Shown here: positions 18,757 to 28,327 of the stretch, piece after piece
Position numbering within the stretch: the stretch's first letter is position 1
How the letters are laid out: every line of letters begins with the position of its first letter
DNA from: Prasinococcaceae sp. CCMP 1430
Taxonomy: Eukaryota; Prasinodermophyta; Palmophyllophyceae; Prasinococcales; Prasinococcaceae
DNA length: 48,359 nt
Reading direction: 5' to 3'
Assembly (NCBI GenBank): GCA_013416795.1
Contig: RQSC01000027.1
Span: 710,977 to 759,335 of the forward strand
The notes under the pieces: generated by a model
What the model was told of the DNA's origin: nothing
What the model saw: the letters and a program-made list of their open reading frames with translations, nothing else
Database searches by the model: none
Made by a program: the position numbers and the translations under genes

Positions 18757-20313
18757 TCATAGCTTGCTGATGTCCAGCTTATCAAACTGCGAGAGAAAAC
18801 CTCGCAGCGCCTCAAGGATGGGCTCGAGGCCGCCCTCGGTGTCGCTCTCGACGTTGCACACCAGCAGCGGGTCGTGCAGGCTCTTGCGCAGGAGCGCCCA
18901 ACCCTGCTTGCCATCGCCCTCGTCCACGCGCACGCGCCATCCCTCGTTGTTGACCTCTTCAGACGTCCACGAAGAGGGCGCCGCGCTGCCGTTGCAAAAT
19001 TCGATGAAGCGCGCAATGATGTCGTCGCCGTAGGGGCCGAAGTCATCGAGCATGATCTTCAGGCGTGCCTCCTTCGCCTCCGCGGGCTCCTTGAGGCCGT
19101 CGAGCAGTGATGCCAGGCCCTCGCCGCCGGCGCGCTTGGCGCGCGCGGCCTCGATGATCAGGCACACAGCAAGGTACGCGCCGTCGTCCAGGTAGTAGTT
19201 CTCGCGCATGGCGCCGTGGCCGCTCGTCTCGATCATCAGAGGGCAGTCCACGCCCGCCTCGTTGAGCTCGACGCCCTTATTGATCACGTTTTTGTAGCCG
19301 CGCTTGTAGCGGCAGTGGACACCGCCGCGCGCCTTGATGAAGTCGGCGAGGCCCGCAGAGGTGACTGAGTCGGTCACTATGGTCGCCCCCGGCGAGTCGC
19401 GCAGCACCGCCGCTGACAGCGCCGCGATGAGCCTGTTGCGGTTCACCTGCTGGCCGTCGGGAAGCACGAGGCCCGAGCGGTCCACATCGGTGTCAAAGAC
19501 CACGCCCAAATCCGCGCCGGCGCGCAGAACAGCGGCCGCGCAGCTCTCCATCGCCTCGGCGTCCTCAGGGTTCGGGATGTGGTTGGGAAAGGTGCCGTCG
19601 GGCTCGAGGAATTGGCTGGCGCTCACGTCTGCGCCCAACGGCTCGAGCACGCTGCCGGCGAAGAATCCGCCAGCGCCGTTGCCCGCATCGACGACGATTG
19701 CCATTCCCTCGAGCGGCCGCTCGCCCGCGCCGACGCCATCGATGATTCGCTTGCGCAGCGACGCGGCGTACGCCGGTAGGAAGTCCTCGTGCGGCGCGAG
19801 CGAGTGCTCCGATTCCTGCGGTAGCTCGTCGTCGTCAACGAGCTGCGCGGCGATGTCGAGCACTTCGGCGATGTCGGCGCTGCCAAGTCCGCCACGGCTC
19901 GTGAAGAACTTCATGCCATTGCGGTTGAAGGGCAGGTGCGACGCCGTGAGCATGACGCCGCCGTCGAACTCGTACCCCTCCGTGATGGTGGACATGAACA
20001 TCGCGGGCGTGGTCGCGAGACCGACGTCTGTCGGCATGGCACCCGCAGACCTGGCCCCGGCGGCTGCCGCGGAGGCGAGCGACTCGCCGGAGAGCCGCGA
20101 GTCGCGCCCCAACGCGACGCGAGTCTCGGCGTCGTTGGCGGTGGGTGCACGCTTCTGCAGCCAGCGCGCGAATGCCGCGCCGATCGCGGCGGCGCGCGCG
20201 GGGTTGAGGCGCACATCCTCGCCCTCCACTCCCTCGAGCGCCACGCCGCGCACGTCGGATCCGTTCTGCAGGCTGTACAGCTCGGCGTGGCGCGCGGGCC
20301 GCTCCGGCGCCAT
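18757..20313 (-). CDS. Phosphomannomutase/phosphoglucomutase (phosphohexomutase superfamily)
   Basis: Interconverts hexose 1- and 6-phosphates through a phosphoserine enzyme. Product 518 residues from ATG 20313 (MAPERPARH). Superfamily landmarks in order: the active-site serine loop TASHLPFNRNGMKFF (about 123; the usual form is TASHNP, so Leu replaces Asn), the metal loop DTDVDRSG (about 272), the sugar-binding loop ETSGHGAMREN (about 360) and a C-terminal phosphate-binding region. This set fits the PMM/PGM (ManB/AlgC-like) branch; substrate preference cannot be told from sequence alone. The frame stays open upstream to 20355 without another ATG. Further upstream, TATTTTATGGGC (near 20433) could hold a first exon or a TATA-like element. 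Intronless as read. It is divergent from the acidic EF-hand-like gene. Confidence 0.9.
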   Translation of the reverse strand: MAPERPARHAELYSLQNGSDVRGVALEGVEGEDVRLNPARAAAIGAAFARWLQKRAPTANDAETRVALGRDSRLSGESLASAAAAGARSAGAMPTDVGLATTPAMFMSTITEGYEFDGGVMLTASHLPFNRNGMKFFTSRGGLGSADIAEVLDIAAQLVDDDELPQESEHSLAPHEDFLPAYAASLRKRIIDGVGAGERPLEGMAIVVDAGNGAGGFFAGSVLEPLGADVSASQFLEPDGTFPNHIPNPEDAEAMESCAAAVLRAGADLGVVFDTDVDRSGLVLPDGQQVNRNRLIAALSAAVLRDSPGATIVTDSVTSAGLADFIKARGGVHCRYKRGYKNVINKGVELNEAGVDCPLMIETSGHGAMRENYYLDDGAYLAVCLIIEAARAKRAGGEGLASLLDGLKEPAEAKEARLKIMLDDFGPYGDDIIARFIEFCNGSAAPSSWTSEEVNNEGWRVRVDEGDGKQGWALLRKSLHDPLLVCNVESDTEGGLEPILEALRGFLSQFDKLDISKL

Positions 20314-20822
20314 CGCGGACGCCACCGCCGCGGCCGCAGCCTCGGCCGCGTCCACGCGCGCGAACGCCGCGCCGCGCCCCTACGCCGGTGTGGCGCGCGG
20401 CCCGCACCGCGCCGCCTGCTCCGCTGCGCCCATAAAATATCCGCCACGACGGCTGTTGCGCGCGCAGCGTCAGCGAGGCGCTGCCGGAAGGGCCGAACAC
20501 CGGCGAAAAGGCATCGAAAAGCGCATCAAAAGCGCATCCCGCGCCATCCACGTCACGCCCGCATCCGCGGAGCGCCGCAGCCCGGGTCCGGCCGCAACCA
20601 CGGGCGATGAGACCGGGGATGAGACCGGGGATGACCCCTTGTGACCGCGGCGGGTGGGGTCACCCGGGTGAGCGCGATGGACCCCGTCGTACGATGGTAC
20701 ACCTGTCCGCGTGTGGTGTCTCGCCCGCGCGCCCAGCTCGATCGATCCATCGCGCAGCGCCTGCCGGGGTGGTGGTGCACGAGTGCCGCCGCGTGGGGGC
20801 CACACGGCCGCACGGCCAGCCA

Positions 20823-20847
20823 GCGCGCGCGCGCGCGCGCGCGCGCG
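20823..20847. repeat. (CG)n alternating tract, 25 bp
   Basis: Uninterrupted GC alternation upstream of the acidic EF-hand-like gene. Confidence 0.9.
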
Positions 20848-20980
20848 TCGCGCGAAGCCTGTCCGCCTGTCCTTGGTACCATCTCCGCCTTTCCGTCTCT
20901 CTGTCTGTCTGTCGCGCGGTTCTTCAGTCGGTCATCCCAGTCGAGATCGGGGTTCGAGGAGGGGAGCACGCGGCGGGTGT

Positions 20981-21014
20981 CGGTCGGTCGGTCGGACGGT
21001 CGGTCGGTCGACGG
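20981..21014. repeat. GGTC tetranucleotide microsatellite
   Basis: About eight GGTC units with one GGAC variant. A separate TCTG run lies at about 20898-20913. Both are probably in an intron or leader of the acidic EF-hand-like gene. Confidence 0.85.
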
Positions 21015-21086
21015 CCGGAGCGGCGAGGCGCCCGCGCTGCGGACCCGCGATACCAGTGCGTCGCCGGCGCGCGCGCGCGGCTACAG

Positions 21087-21580
21087 TCTACGTGCAGTTC
21101 GCCGATGATGACCGCGGCAAGCTGCCCTTCTTCCTCAAGGACGAGACACCCACCAAGGCGGTGCAGAATTTCGAGGAGGCCGCAATGTTCGAGGAGGAGG
21201 AGGACGACGACGTGGTTGAGGCGCGGCTCGAGGCGCTGCGCCGCGCCGCTGTCGAGGCAAACATAGACGAGGAGGAGGAGATCGAGAGCGAGGCTATCGA
21301 GGTCATCGCCACCATGCTACCGCCGCCGTCGGCCGCCGCCGCACCACCCCCGCCCGCGCCGGACCTGCACGCGGCCGAGCCTCAGGACGCGCTGATGCAC
21401 ATAGAGGATTTGGGCGGCAGCTCAAAGGCCGGGCGGGGCGGGGTGCGGGGAGGCGACCAGGAGATGAGCCTGTCCGAGTTCAAGGCGGGCGTGGCGTACC
21501 TCGCGTGGCTGCTTTGCAAGGGCAAGACGCTCGCCGATCGCGTTGACATGTTCATGTCCGTGCATTACAAGAGCGTGTGA
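21087..21580 (+). CDS. Acidic protein with EF-hand-like C-terminus (5' exon(s) not found)
   Basis: Exon beginning after CTACAG (21086) or, equally in frame, after GTGCAG (21097), encoding about 164 residues to TGA 21578-21580. Parts: QFADDDRGKLPFFLKDETP, a very acidic helical stretch (FEEEEDDDVVEARLEALRRA, then DEEEEIESEAIEVIATML), a Pro/Ala linker, and a C-terminal helix pair (MSLSEFKAGVAYLAWLL, then KTLADRVDMFMSVHY). The last part resembles the second half of an EF-hand followed by the next entering helix, but no complete calcium loop is visible. The end may be a splice site rather than the true C-terminus. No family assigned. The start codon must be further upstream. It converges with the pirin fragment. 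Confidence 0.6.
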
Positions 21581-21706
21581 CGCGTGTCGTAAGACGTACG
21601 CCGTGCGCTCGCGCATCGTTCAAACAGCGACGGGCATCGCACGGCCGAAGCGCGCGCGCGCGCGCGCGGCGGACTATGCCACCAGCCGGGAGCGCGAGGC
21701 CTTTAC

Positions 21707-21934
21707 TTACCTCCCCATTTTGCCGCTGTAGTAGTCATCCATCGCCTGGTGCAGCTGCTTCTGTGTGTTCATCACGAAGGGTCCCTGCGCGGCGATGGGC
21801 TCGTCCAGCGGCTCGCCTGCGAGCAGCAGCACCTGTGTGCCGCGCTGGTTTGCCGCGAGGCGCACGCTCGACGTGGCACCCTCTCCGCCCGCGCCACCGC
21901 GCTCCATGAGCGCCACCCCCTGCGCCTTGACAAC
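21707..21934 (-). pseudogene. Pirin, C-terminal fragment (truncated at ambiguous base)
   Basis: Encodes the last 75 residues of a pirin-family protein, an iron-binding bicupin. The segment [20 protein letters not shown] and the following MNT, then [12 protein letters not shown], match the end of pirins, with the stop at 21707-21709. The first about 200 residues, including the N-terminal cupin with its metal-binding His/Glu residues, are absent. The reading frame reaches the ambiguous base at 21936, and beyond it the sequence no longer resembles pirin. On the other side of the same position the ribonucleotide reductase gene also lacks its 5' end. I therefore think the gene is intact in the organism and broken by missing sequence here; a true pseudogene remains possible. 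Confidence 0.8.
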
Positions 21935-21935
21935 G

Positions 21936-21936
21936 N
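21936..21936. other. Ambiguous base, probable assembly gap
   Basis: A single N separates the truncated pirin fragment from the truncated ribonucleotide reductase gene. Both genes would need sequence from this exact place to be complete. See findings. Confidence 0.6.
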
Positions 21937-22183
21937 CAAGGGGCGCGCGAGCGCCCTCCCCCCACTCCCCTCCCCCTTCTGCGAGGCGCGGGCACGCGCG
22001 TGGCGCGCCCTCGCGGTTGCGCGCGCGTTTGAACGCGCGCGCGCACCATTGATTTTGATATGATCGGAATGAAAATGCATTTGCTTCTCCGGCTGACGCG
22101 TGTGCACCCCCTGACTGGCGCACACTCCCGCGGCCCGCCTCCCCGCGCCCGCACCCCCGTCCCAACTCGACAACCACCCGCAG

Positions 22184-24550
22184 GCTCGCCGCGCGCATCG
22201 CCGTGTCCAACCTTCACAAGAACACCAAGAAGTGCTGCAGCGAGGTGTACGTGCCGCGCGAGCGCGTGTGCGCCACGTGTCCATCGCGTGCTGTACCCGC
22301 CCCCAACCCCTCAACCCTCGCTGACCCGGCGGCCGTCCGCACCCACCCTCGCCCCCTCTCCCCCGCGCGCGCAGCGTTGAGGCCATGTACGTGCACGTCA
22401 ACGAGCGCAACGGCGAGCCGGCGCCGCTCGTGTCGGAGGACGTGTACGCCATCATCAAGAAGAACGCCGACCGCCTCGACTCGGAGATCGTGTACGACCG
22501 CGACTTCGACTACGACTTCTTCGGCTACAAGACGCTCGAGCGCTCGTACCTGCTGCGCATCAACGGCAAGATTGTCGAGCGCCCGCAGCAGATGCTCATG
22601 CGCGTGTCGGTGGGCATCCACAAGGAGAACATTGACGCCGCGATCAACACCTACCACCTGATGTCGTCGCGCTGGTTCACGCACGCGTCGCCCACGCTGT
22701 TCAACGCGGGCACGCCGCGCCCGCAGCTGTCGTCGTGCTTCCTCATCGCCATGAAGGATGACTCCATTGAGGGCATCTACGACACGCTCAAGGAGTGCGC
22801 GACGATCTCGAAGAGCGCCGGTGGGATCGGCCTCAACATGCACAACATCCGCTGCACCAACTCGTACATCCGCGGCACCAACGGCACGTCGAACGGCATC
22901 GTGCCCATGCTGCGCGTGTTCAACGACACCGCTCGCTACGTCGACCAGGGTGGCGGCAAGCGCAAGGGCGCCTTCGCCGTGTACCTCGAGCCGTGGCACG
23001 GCGACATCTTCGAGTGGCTCGACCTGCGCAAGAACCATGGCAAGGAGGAGGCGCGCGCGCGCGACCTGTTCTACGGCCTGTGGATCCCCGACCTCTTCAT
23101 GAAGCGCGTCGAGGCCGACGCCGAGTGGACGCTCTTCTGCCCCAACGAGGCCAAGGGGCTGGCCGACACCTGGGGCGAGGAGTTCGAGGCGCTCTACACC
23201 AAGTACGAGAAGGCGGGCATGGGCTACAGGACGGTGAAGGCGCAGGAGCTGTGGTTCGCCATCCTGTCGGCGCAGATCGAGACCGGCAACCCCTACATGC
23301 TCTTCAAGGACAGCTGCAACCGCAAGAGCAACCAGCAGAACTTGGGCACCATCAAGTGCTCGAACCTGTGCACTGAGATCGTCGAGTACACCTCGCCGGA
23401 GGAGACGGCTGTGTGCAACCTGGCGTCGATCGCGCTCAACCGCTTCGTGGTGCCCACCGAGGCGCTCACCGACCCCTCCGCGCGGCCGCACGGCAAGCTC
23501 CGTGGCTCGCTCGGCGCCGAGGGTCGCGCCTACGACCACAAGCGCCTGTTTGAGGTGGCGCAGACCGTCACGCGCAACCTCAACCGCATCATCGATGTCA
23601 ACTACTACCCCGTCGAGACCGCGCGCCGCTCGAACATGCGCCACCGCCCCATTGGCGTTGGCGTGCAAGGTCTCGCCGACGCATTCATCCTGCTCGGCAT
23701 GCCGTTCGAGTCGGCTGAGGCGCAGAAGCTGAACTCGGAGATCTTCGAGACCCTCTACTACGCCGCGCTTCGCACCAGCTGCGATCTCGCCAAGGAGGAG
23801 GGCCCCTACGAGACCTACGAGGGCTCGCCGATGTCCAAGGGCATCCTGCAGTTCGACATGTGGGGCGTGACGCCCACCGACCGCTGGGACTGGGACACGC
23901 TGCGCGCTGACATCGCCCAGTATGGTGTGCGCAACTCGCTGCTGCTGGCACCCATGCCCACCGCGTCGACCTCGCAGATCCTCGGCAACAACGAGTGCTT
24001 CGAGCCGTATACCTCGAACATCTACGCCCGCCGCGTGCTTTCGGGCGAGTTCACCGTGGTAAACCAGCACCTGCTGCAGGACCTGACGGACATGGGCCTG
24101 TGGGACGACTCGCTGAAGCAGCTGCTCATCGCGCACAACGGGTCCGTGCAGCACATCCCGCAGGTCCCTGACAAGCTGCGCGCCATCTACAAGACGGTGT
24201 GGGAGATCAAGCAGCGCGTGCTGGTTGACATGGCGGCCGACCGTGGCGCGTTCATCTGCCAGAGCCAGTCGTTCAACGTGCACATGAGCGACGCCAACTT
24301 CGGCAAGCTCACTTCGCTGCACTTCCACACGTGGCGCAAGGGCCTCAAGACGGGCACGTACTACCTCCGCACGCGCGCGGCGGCGGACGCCATCAAGTTC
24401 ACCGTCGACGCGGAGGCGCTGGCCAAGGCGAAGGAGAGCGCGAAAACCACTGAGGACAAGGCCAAGGCCGACAAGGACTACGAACAGAAGATGGCTGCGA
24501 TGGTGTGCTCGCTGGAGAACAAGGACGCCTGCCTCATGTGCGGCTCCTAG
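22184..24550 (+). CDS. RRM1: Ribonucleotide reductase large subunit (class Ia R1), N-terminus missing
   Basis: Reduces ribonucleoside diphosphates for DNA synthesis. Two exons visible: 22184-22246 ([21 protein letters not shown]) and 22375-24550, joined by an intron with donor GTACGT and acceptor GCGCAG; the join reads SEVVEAMY against SDVMEDLY in human RRM1. The rest follows class Ia R1 closely: [47 protein letters not shown] (thiyl-radical Cys), [22 protein letters not shown] and the C-terminal redox tail ending CLMCGS. About 20 extra residues ([19 protein letters not shown]) sit after the second cysteine relative to human. The first about 75 residues, which form most of the ATP-cone allosteric domain, are not found upstream; exon 1 here begins after CCGCAG and the preceding sequence runs into the ambiguous base at 21936. 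So the record is partial, not evidently a degenerate gene. Confidence 0.95.
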
Positions 24551-24781
24551 GCGCCAGGCGGGGCCCACGCCCGGACCTGACCAGCCGCGCCGCGGCGCGT
24601 AGGGCCACTTCCACTCGGTGCGGCCATGTGCCATATTAACAATATTCTGTTGCGTTTCGCAGCTGGCTGGCGCTGGGCCGCGGCGAGGGCCAGAGGAGCG
24701 AGCGCGCACCTGACCTGCCTTGCCAACGCGCGCGCGCGAATGTGTGAGCCTGTATGTACGCGCCGCGAGCCGACGAGTGCT
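24551..24781. other. Convergent intergenic region
   Basis: Space between the stops of ribonucleotide reductase (+) and KDSR (-). Contains CCATATTAACAATATTCTG (about 24631), the only AT-rich patch, likely 3' end sequence. No gene seen. Confidence 0.4.
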
Positions 24782-26404
24782 CTAGTTGGAGGCCTCAGCA
24801 CGCTCCTTGGCCACCGCTTTGCGCGCCACGCGGTTGAAGTCCCACGTCGTGTACAACGCCACCACCCGCAGCAGAGGCGCGACCAGCACCTCCACAAGTG
24901 CCGCCAGCGGCCGCGGCTGCGCCCCAGGGCGCGGGGGATAGCGGGCGCGCGGCGCGTCCAAACCAGGCTCTGTCAGTGCTCTATGAGCGCGCCCGCGGTG
25001 CGCGCGCGCGCACATGCAGGCTGGCGCAGCGGCCCAAAGGCGACTCAACGACGCACCTGCGCGGCCATGCCCACCGTGGCCGACTTGAGCGCCCAGCCGT
25101 CCAGACCAGTCGAAAGGTAGAATTCACCACGTGAGATACCCTGAGCGCGCGAGGGCACACCAGCGGTCATGCGAGCGTGTGTGCGGGTCAGCCAGCGTGC
25201 GGGTTCGCACTGCGCTCACGCGCCATGCTTTGGCGCGCGCGCTTGCCTACAGTGCACATGTGTGCGTGCGCGCGTGCGCGCGCGAGTGCGTGCCAGCGCG
25301 CACACGTGATAGCGGCGCGCACCTCACCTTGAGTATGTCCGCAGCCACCCTCTCGGCAGAAAACTCGCCGCCTGCGCCAGACATCGAACGCGTGACGGCG
25401 GGCATTGTCGCACGTTCTGCGGCGAGCTGCGGAGTGTCGGTGTCCGGCGGCAGCGCGAGCGACACGCGCACGCCATCCACCTGCATCTCCATGCGCAGCG
25501 CCTCGGCGAAGCCCCTTAGCGCGAATTTGGAGGCTGAGTATGCTGTATAGCCGTAGAGCCCTGCGTGGCCGGCCATCGAGCCCACTAGGCCAATGTGTGG
25601 CCGCGCACCGACGCCTGCCTGTGCCCGCATGCGCATGCCCGGTGCAGCCGCGCGCACGCAGTTGACGGTGCCATGGAAGTTCACTTGCATCACGCGCTCA
25701 AAGTCGGTCGCGGTGAGGTCCTCAAACTGCAAGCGCGCGAGCAGACGAGCGCGCATGGTAAGCGAGTGATTGATGTAACGATGCGCGTCTGCGCCGCCTG
25801 ACGACGCCCAAATGCGAGCGCTCGTGCCCACGCGCGCCTGCGGCTGGGCGCACCTTTTTTGCGCAGTCGACGCCCGCGCAGCAGAGCAGCAGGTCGGCGT
25901 CGCGCAGCAGCGGCTCGTCGGCAAACGCAGCGGCAATAACCGCGTCATTCGTGACGTCAGCGCTCACTGCCACACACTCGAAGTCAACATGCGACGCGCA
26001 TGCACGCACGGCGGCCGCAGCCGATGAGAGCTTCGATGCATCGCGCGCGACTGCGCAGACGCGCACGTGTACGTTGCAGGCGCGGTGCATGCCCACAGCG
26101 AGGGCCGAGCGCTCACGCGCGCGGATCAGCACATGAAGGTCTGCACGACCGCGTGTGCACGTGCATATGCGCGCACTAACGCACTGCCGGGCGCCTGCGC
26201 GCACGTACGCAGCGCGATGGAGCGTGCGCCGTTGGCGGCGAGCTGCTTTGCGGCGGCGAGTCCGATGCCCGAGGAGCCGCCGGTGATGGCGGCACGCGTG
26301 CCGGCGAGCGAGCGAGCGCGCGGCGCTAGGTACATGTGCGCCGCCGCGAGCGCGAACACCACGCCACCCAGCGCGCAGCCGAGCGCCGCCGCAAGCGCCA
26401 CCAT
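24782..26404 (-). CDS. KDSR: 3-ketodihydrosphingosine reductase (SDR family)
   Basis: NADPH-dependent short-chain dehydrogenase making dihydrosphingosine, the second step of sphingolipid synthesis on the ER. Five exons fit in phase: 26404-26209, 26050-25854, 25726-25328, 25140-25057, 24967-24782, giving 353 residues (human 332). An N-terminal membrane anchor (ALAAALGCALGGVVFALAA) precedes the cofactor loop ITGGSSGIG. Then LLARDASKL, LLCCAGVD, FEDLTATDFERVMQVNFHGT, the catalytic GSMAGH...YGYTAYSASKFALRG, and the signature PPDTDTPQ of KDSR. Exon 4 (GEFYLSTGLDGWALKSATV) and exon 5 (ending with membrane-associated LLRVVALYTTWDF) match the KDSR C-terminus. Donors are GTACGT, GTGCGC, GTGAGG and GTGCGT. 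The exon 5 acceptor (GACAGAG) was chosen for phase. It is divergent from TRMT10. Confidence 0.93.
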
Positions 26405-26678
26405 GCTTGTCGCGCACAGGGGTGCGCCTGTGCGTGGCAGTGTGCCACGCGAAATACGCCATTGAGACTGCCGTGTTTTGATGGGGCAAAGGCAGTGGCC
26501 GCCGGCGACTGGGACGCCGGCGGCTGCTCGCGCCACACCGTGTGCGCAGGGCGAGAGCGCAGTGCGGTTGGGCGGGGGGTGGGCCAGTGCGCGAGTGATT
26601 GCGGTGTGGCGACGTGCGTGTAGGAGCGATTCGATTGGACGGGGCGGTAGAGGGTCTCGTGTGCGGTCCGCCTCAGAC
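26405..26678. promoter_or_regulatory. Short divergent promoter KDSR/TRMT10
   Basis: Only 274 bp separate the two start codons. No TATA-like or telo-box element is visible; TTTTGATGGGGCAAAGG near 26475 and GGGCGGGGGGTGGG near 26570 stand out. Confidence 0.4.
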
Positions 26679-28148
26679 ATGGCCGACGCGGCCGCGCTCG
26701 CTGCGACGGGAGCGGCGACCGCAGCGCCGCTGCCGCCGGGCAGCCCCTCCGACGCGCCTCTCTCCAAGCGCCAGAAGCGCCGACTGGCAAATGCCGCACG
26801 GCGTGCCGAGACCAAGAAGGCGCGGCGTGCCGCCGAGAAGGAGAAGAAACGCCTCAACACGGCCGCGCGCAAGGAGGAGCGTGCCGAGGAGCTGCGCGGG
26901 CTCGGCGAGGAAGAGAGGCAAGAGGTCATTCGCAGGCGCAAAGAGGAGCGCCTCGAGCGGGTTCGAGCCAAGCAGGAGCAGGAGCGCCGCCTGAGCGAAG
27001 CGGTCACGCGTGGCGTTCGGCTCGCAATCGATATGCGGTGGGCGGACCAGCAGACGGACCGCGAGATGCGCTCGCTGAGCTTCCAGCTGTCACAGGCTTA
27101 CGCCTCAAACCGCCTATCCCCCGACCCGTGCTGCATCGTACTTGCTGGTCTCTCAGAGGGTGCGTCGTGCACACGCGCGAGCGCTTGCCTGCACTCCCCT
27201 GCGTTCCCACAGTCGCGCTTACACGCGCTCTCTCTTCTCACTTGCGCACATGCGTTCGCCATCCTCCGCCCTGACCACTGCCATGCCCGCGCATGCACAC
27301 AGCCTCGCACGCGGCCATCAGGCAGGTGAATGCTGGCTTGGACAACTGGCGCGCCACGGTGATTGAGCACGCAGCGCTGGCGGAACTCTATGCGGAGCGC
27401 AGGGCAGACGTGGTGTATCTCTCGGCGGATGCCGACGAGGAGCTAACGGAGATTGAGAGGGACAAAGTGTACGTCGTTGGCGGGATGCTCGACCACAACT
27501 CGCGCAAGGGCGCCACACAAGAGTGCGCGGATGCCGAGGGCTGGCGCACCGCGCGCCTGCCGTTGGCGAGGCACGTCGAGCTCGGCGGCTCGCCGGTCCT
27601 CACGGTCAATCAGGTGCGCTCCGTGTGCACGCCCGCGTGCGTGCTTTGGGGCGCATGTCTGCGCATGTGGAGCTCTGTCTCCCCCGAGCGTGTGTGTGTT
27701 TTTACGTGCGCGTGCTGACTGCCTTCGTGCCTCCGACAGGTGGTGGACATGCTGCTGCTGCAGCTCGCGGGCGTGCATGCTGGCCTCGAGGGCGATCGCG
27801 CGTGGAAGATGGCCATCGAGATGGCTGTGCCGCAGCGCAAGCGCAAAGGATACGTCAAGGTGCGCGCGCGCGCGCGCGCCTGCGAAGCGCGCGCGCACAT
27901 CTCTGAGGCTGCGCTGTCGCGCTTGCATGGGGGCGTTGACCTCAATCTTACTCATCGATTTTGTGCCCCTTGTGCAGGGCGAGGGCGAGGGCCCACCGAC
28001 CGGTGGTGCTGGGGCAGCGGCGTACGCGGCGATCAAGGCGGCGGCCACCGCCAGGCAGGTCGAAACCCAGAGGGAAGGCGTGCGAGAGGAGGCGCAGGCG
28101 GCAGTGGGCGGAGACATGGGGCGGGCAGCCGACGGGTCCGACGCGTGA
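26679..28148 (+). CDS. TRMT10: tRNA (guanine-9-N1) methyltransferase, TRMT10 family
   Basis: SPOUT-class methyltransferase that modifies position 9 of tRNAs with S-adenosylmethionine. Four exons: 26679-27159, 27303-27613, 27740-27859, 27978-28148, all in phase, 360 residues (human TRMT10A 339). A Lys/Arg/Glu-rich helical N-terminus (KRQKRRLANAARRAETKKAR) is typical and binds tRNA. The SPOUT fold follows: LAIDMRWADQQTDRE, SFQLSQAYASNRL, VVYLSADADEELTE, then the cofactor-binding knot YVVGGMLDHNSRKG, RLPLARHVEL, VLTVNQVVDMLLLQL and PQRKRKGYVK. The conserved aspartate in IDMRW and the GGMLDHN loop are present. The acidic/Gly C-terminal exon is not conserved. Donors GTGCGT, GTGCGC, GTGCGC. Whether it is cytosolic (10A/B) or mitochondrial (10C) is not settled; no clear targeting peptide is visible. 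Confidence 0.92.
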
Positions 28149-28327
28149 CGCGCTGGCACACGCACAGCCGCTCCAGTAAGCGCGCGTTCCTGCCTTTACT
28201 CTGTTCTCTCTCACCCAGCGCGCGCTGCAGGTCCCATATGCTGCAGGTCCCACGCAAGGGCTACTGCGCTTGCGAGGACGCGTGCACCGCCCTGGCGCAC
28301 CGTGCTCTGCCAAGCAGACATTTTGGA
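28149..28327. other. Convergent intergenic region
   Basis: 179 bp between the stops of TRMT10 (+) and the CD36-like gene (-). It contains TGCAGGTCCCATATGCTGCAGGTCCCA (28226-28252), a CTGCAGGTCCCA unit repeated directly with a 15-bp period. No gene. Confidence 0.4.

Larger units (their letters stand above)
20314..21086. promoter_or_regulatory. Divergent region with simple repeats and CG tract
   Basis: Between the phosphohexomutase start and the first supported exon of the rightward gene. Contains a run of GGGGATGAGACC repeats (about 20607-20635), a 25-bp CG alternating tract (20823-20847), a TCTG run (about 20898-20913) and a GGTC run (about 20981-21014). It ends in a CTACAG 3' splice site at 21086, so part of it is probably an intron of the rightward gene whose first exon I cannot place. 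Confidence 0.4.

Noticed and set aside
21707-21934. Genuine pirin pseudogene
   Set aside because: The break coincides with an N and with truncation of the neighbouring gene, so missing sequence explains it better. I keep the pseudogene type only to mark the broken record.
22214-24709. An 831-codon open frame antisense to ribonucleotide reductase
   Set aside because: It mirrors the R1 gene and arises because GC-ending codons leave few stops on the opposite strand; its product has no domain features.
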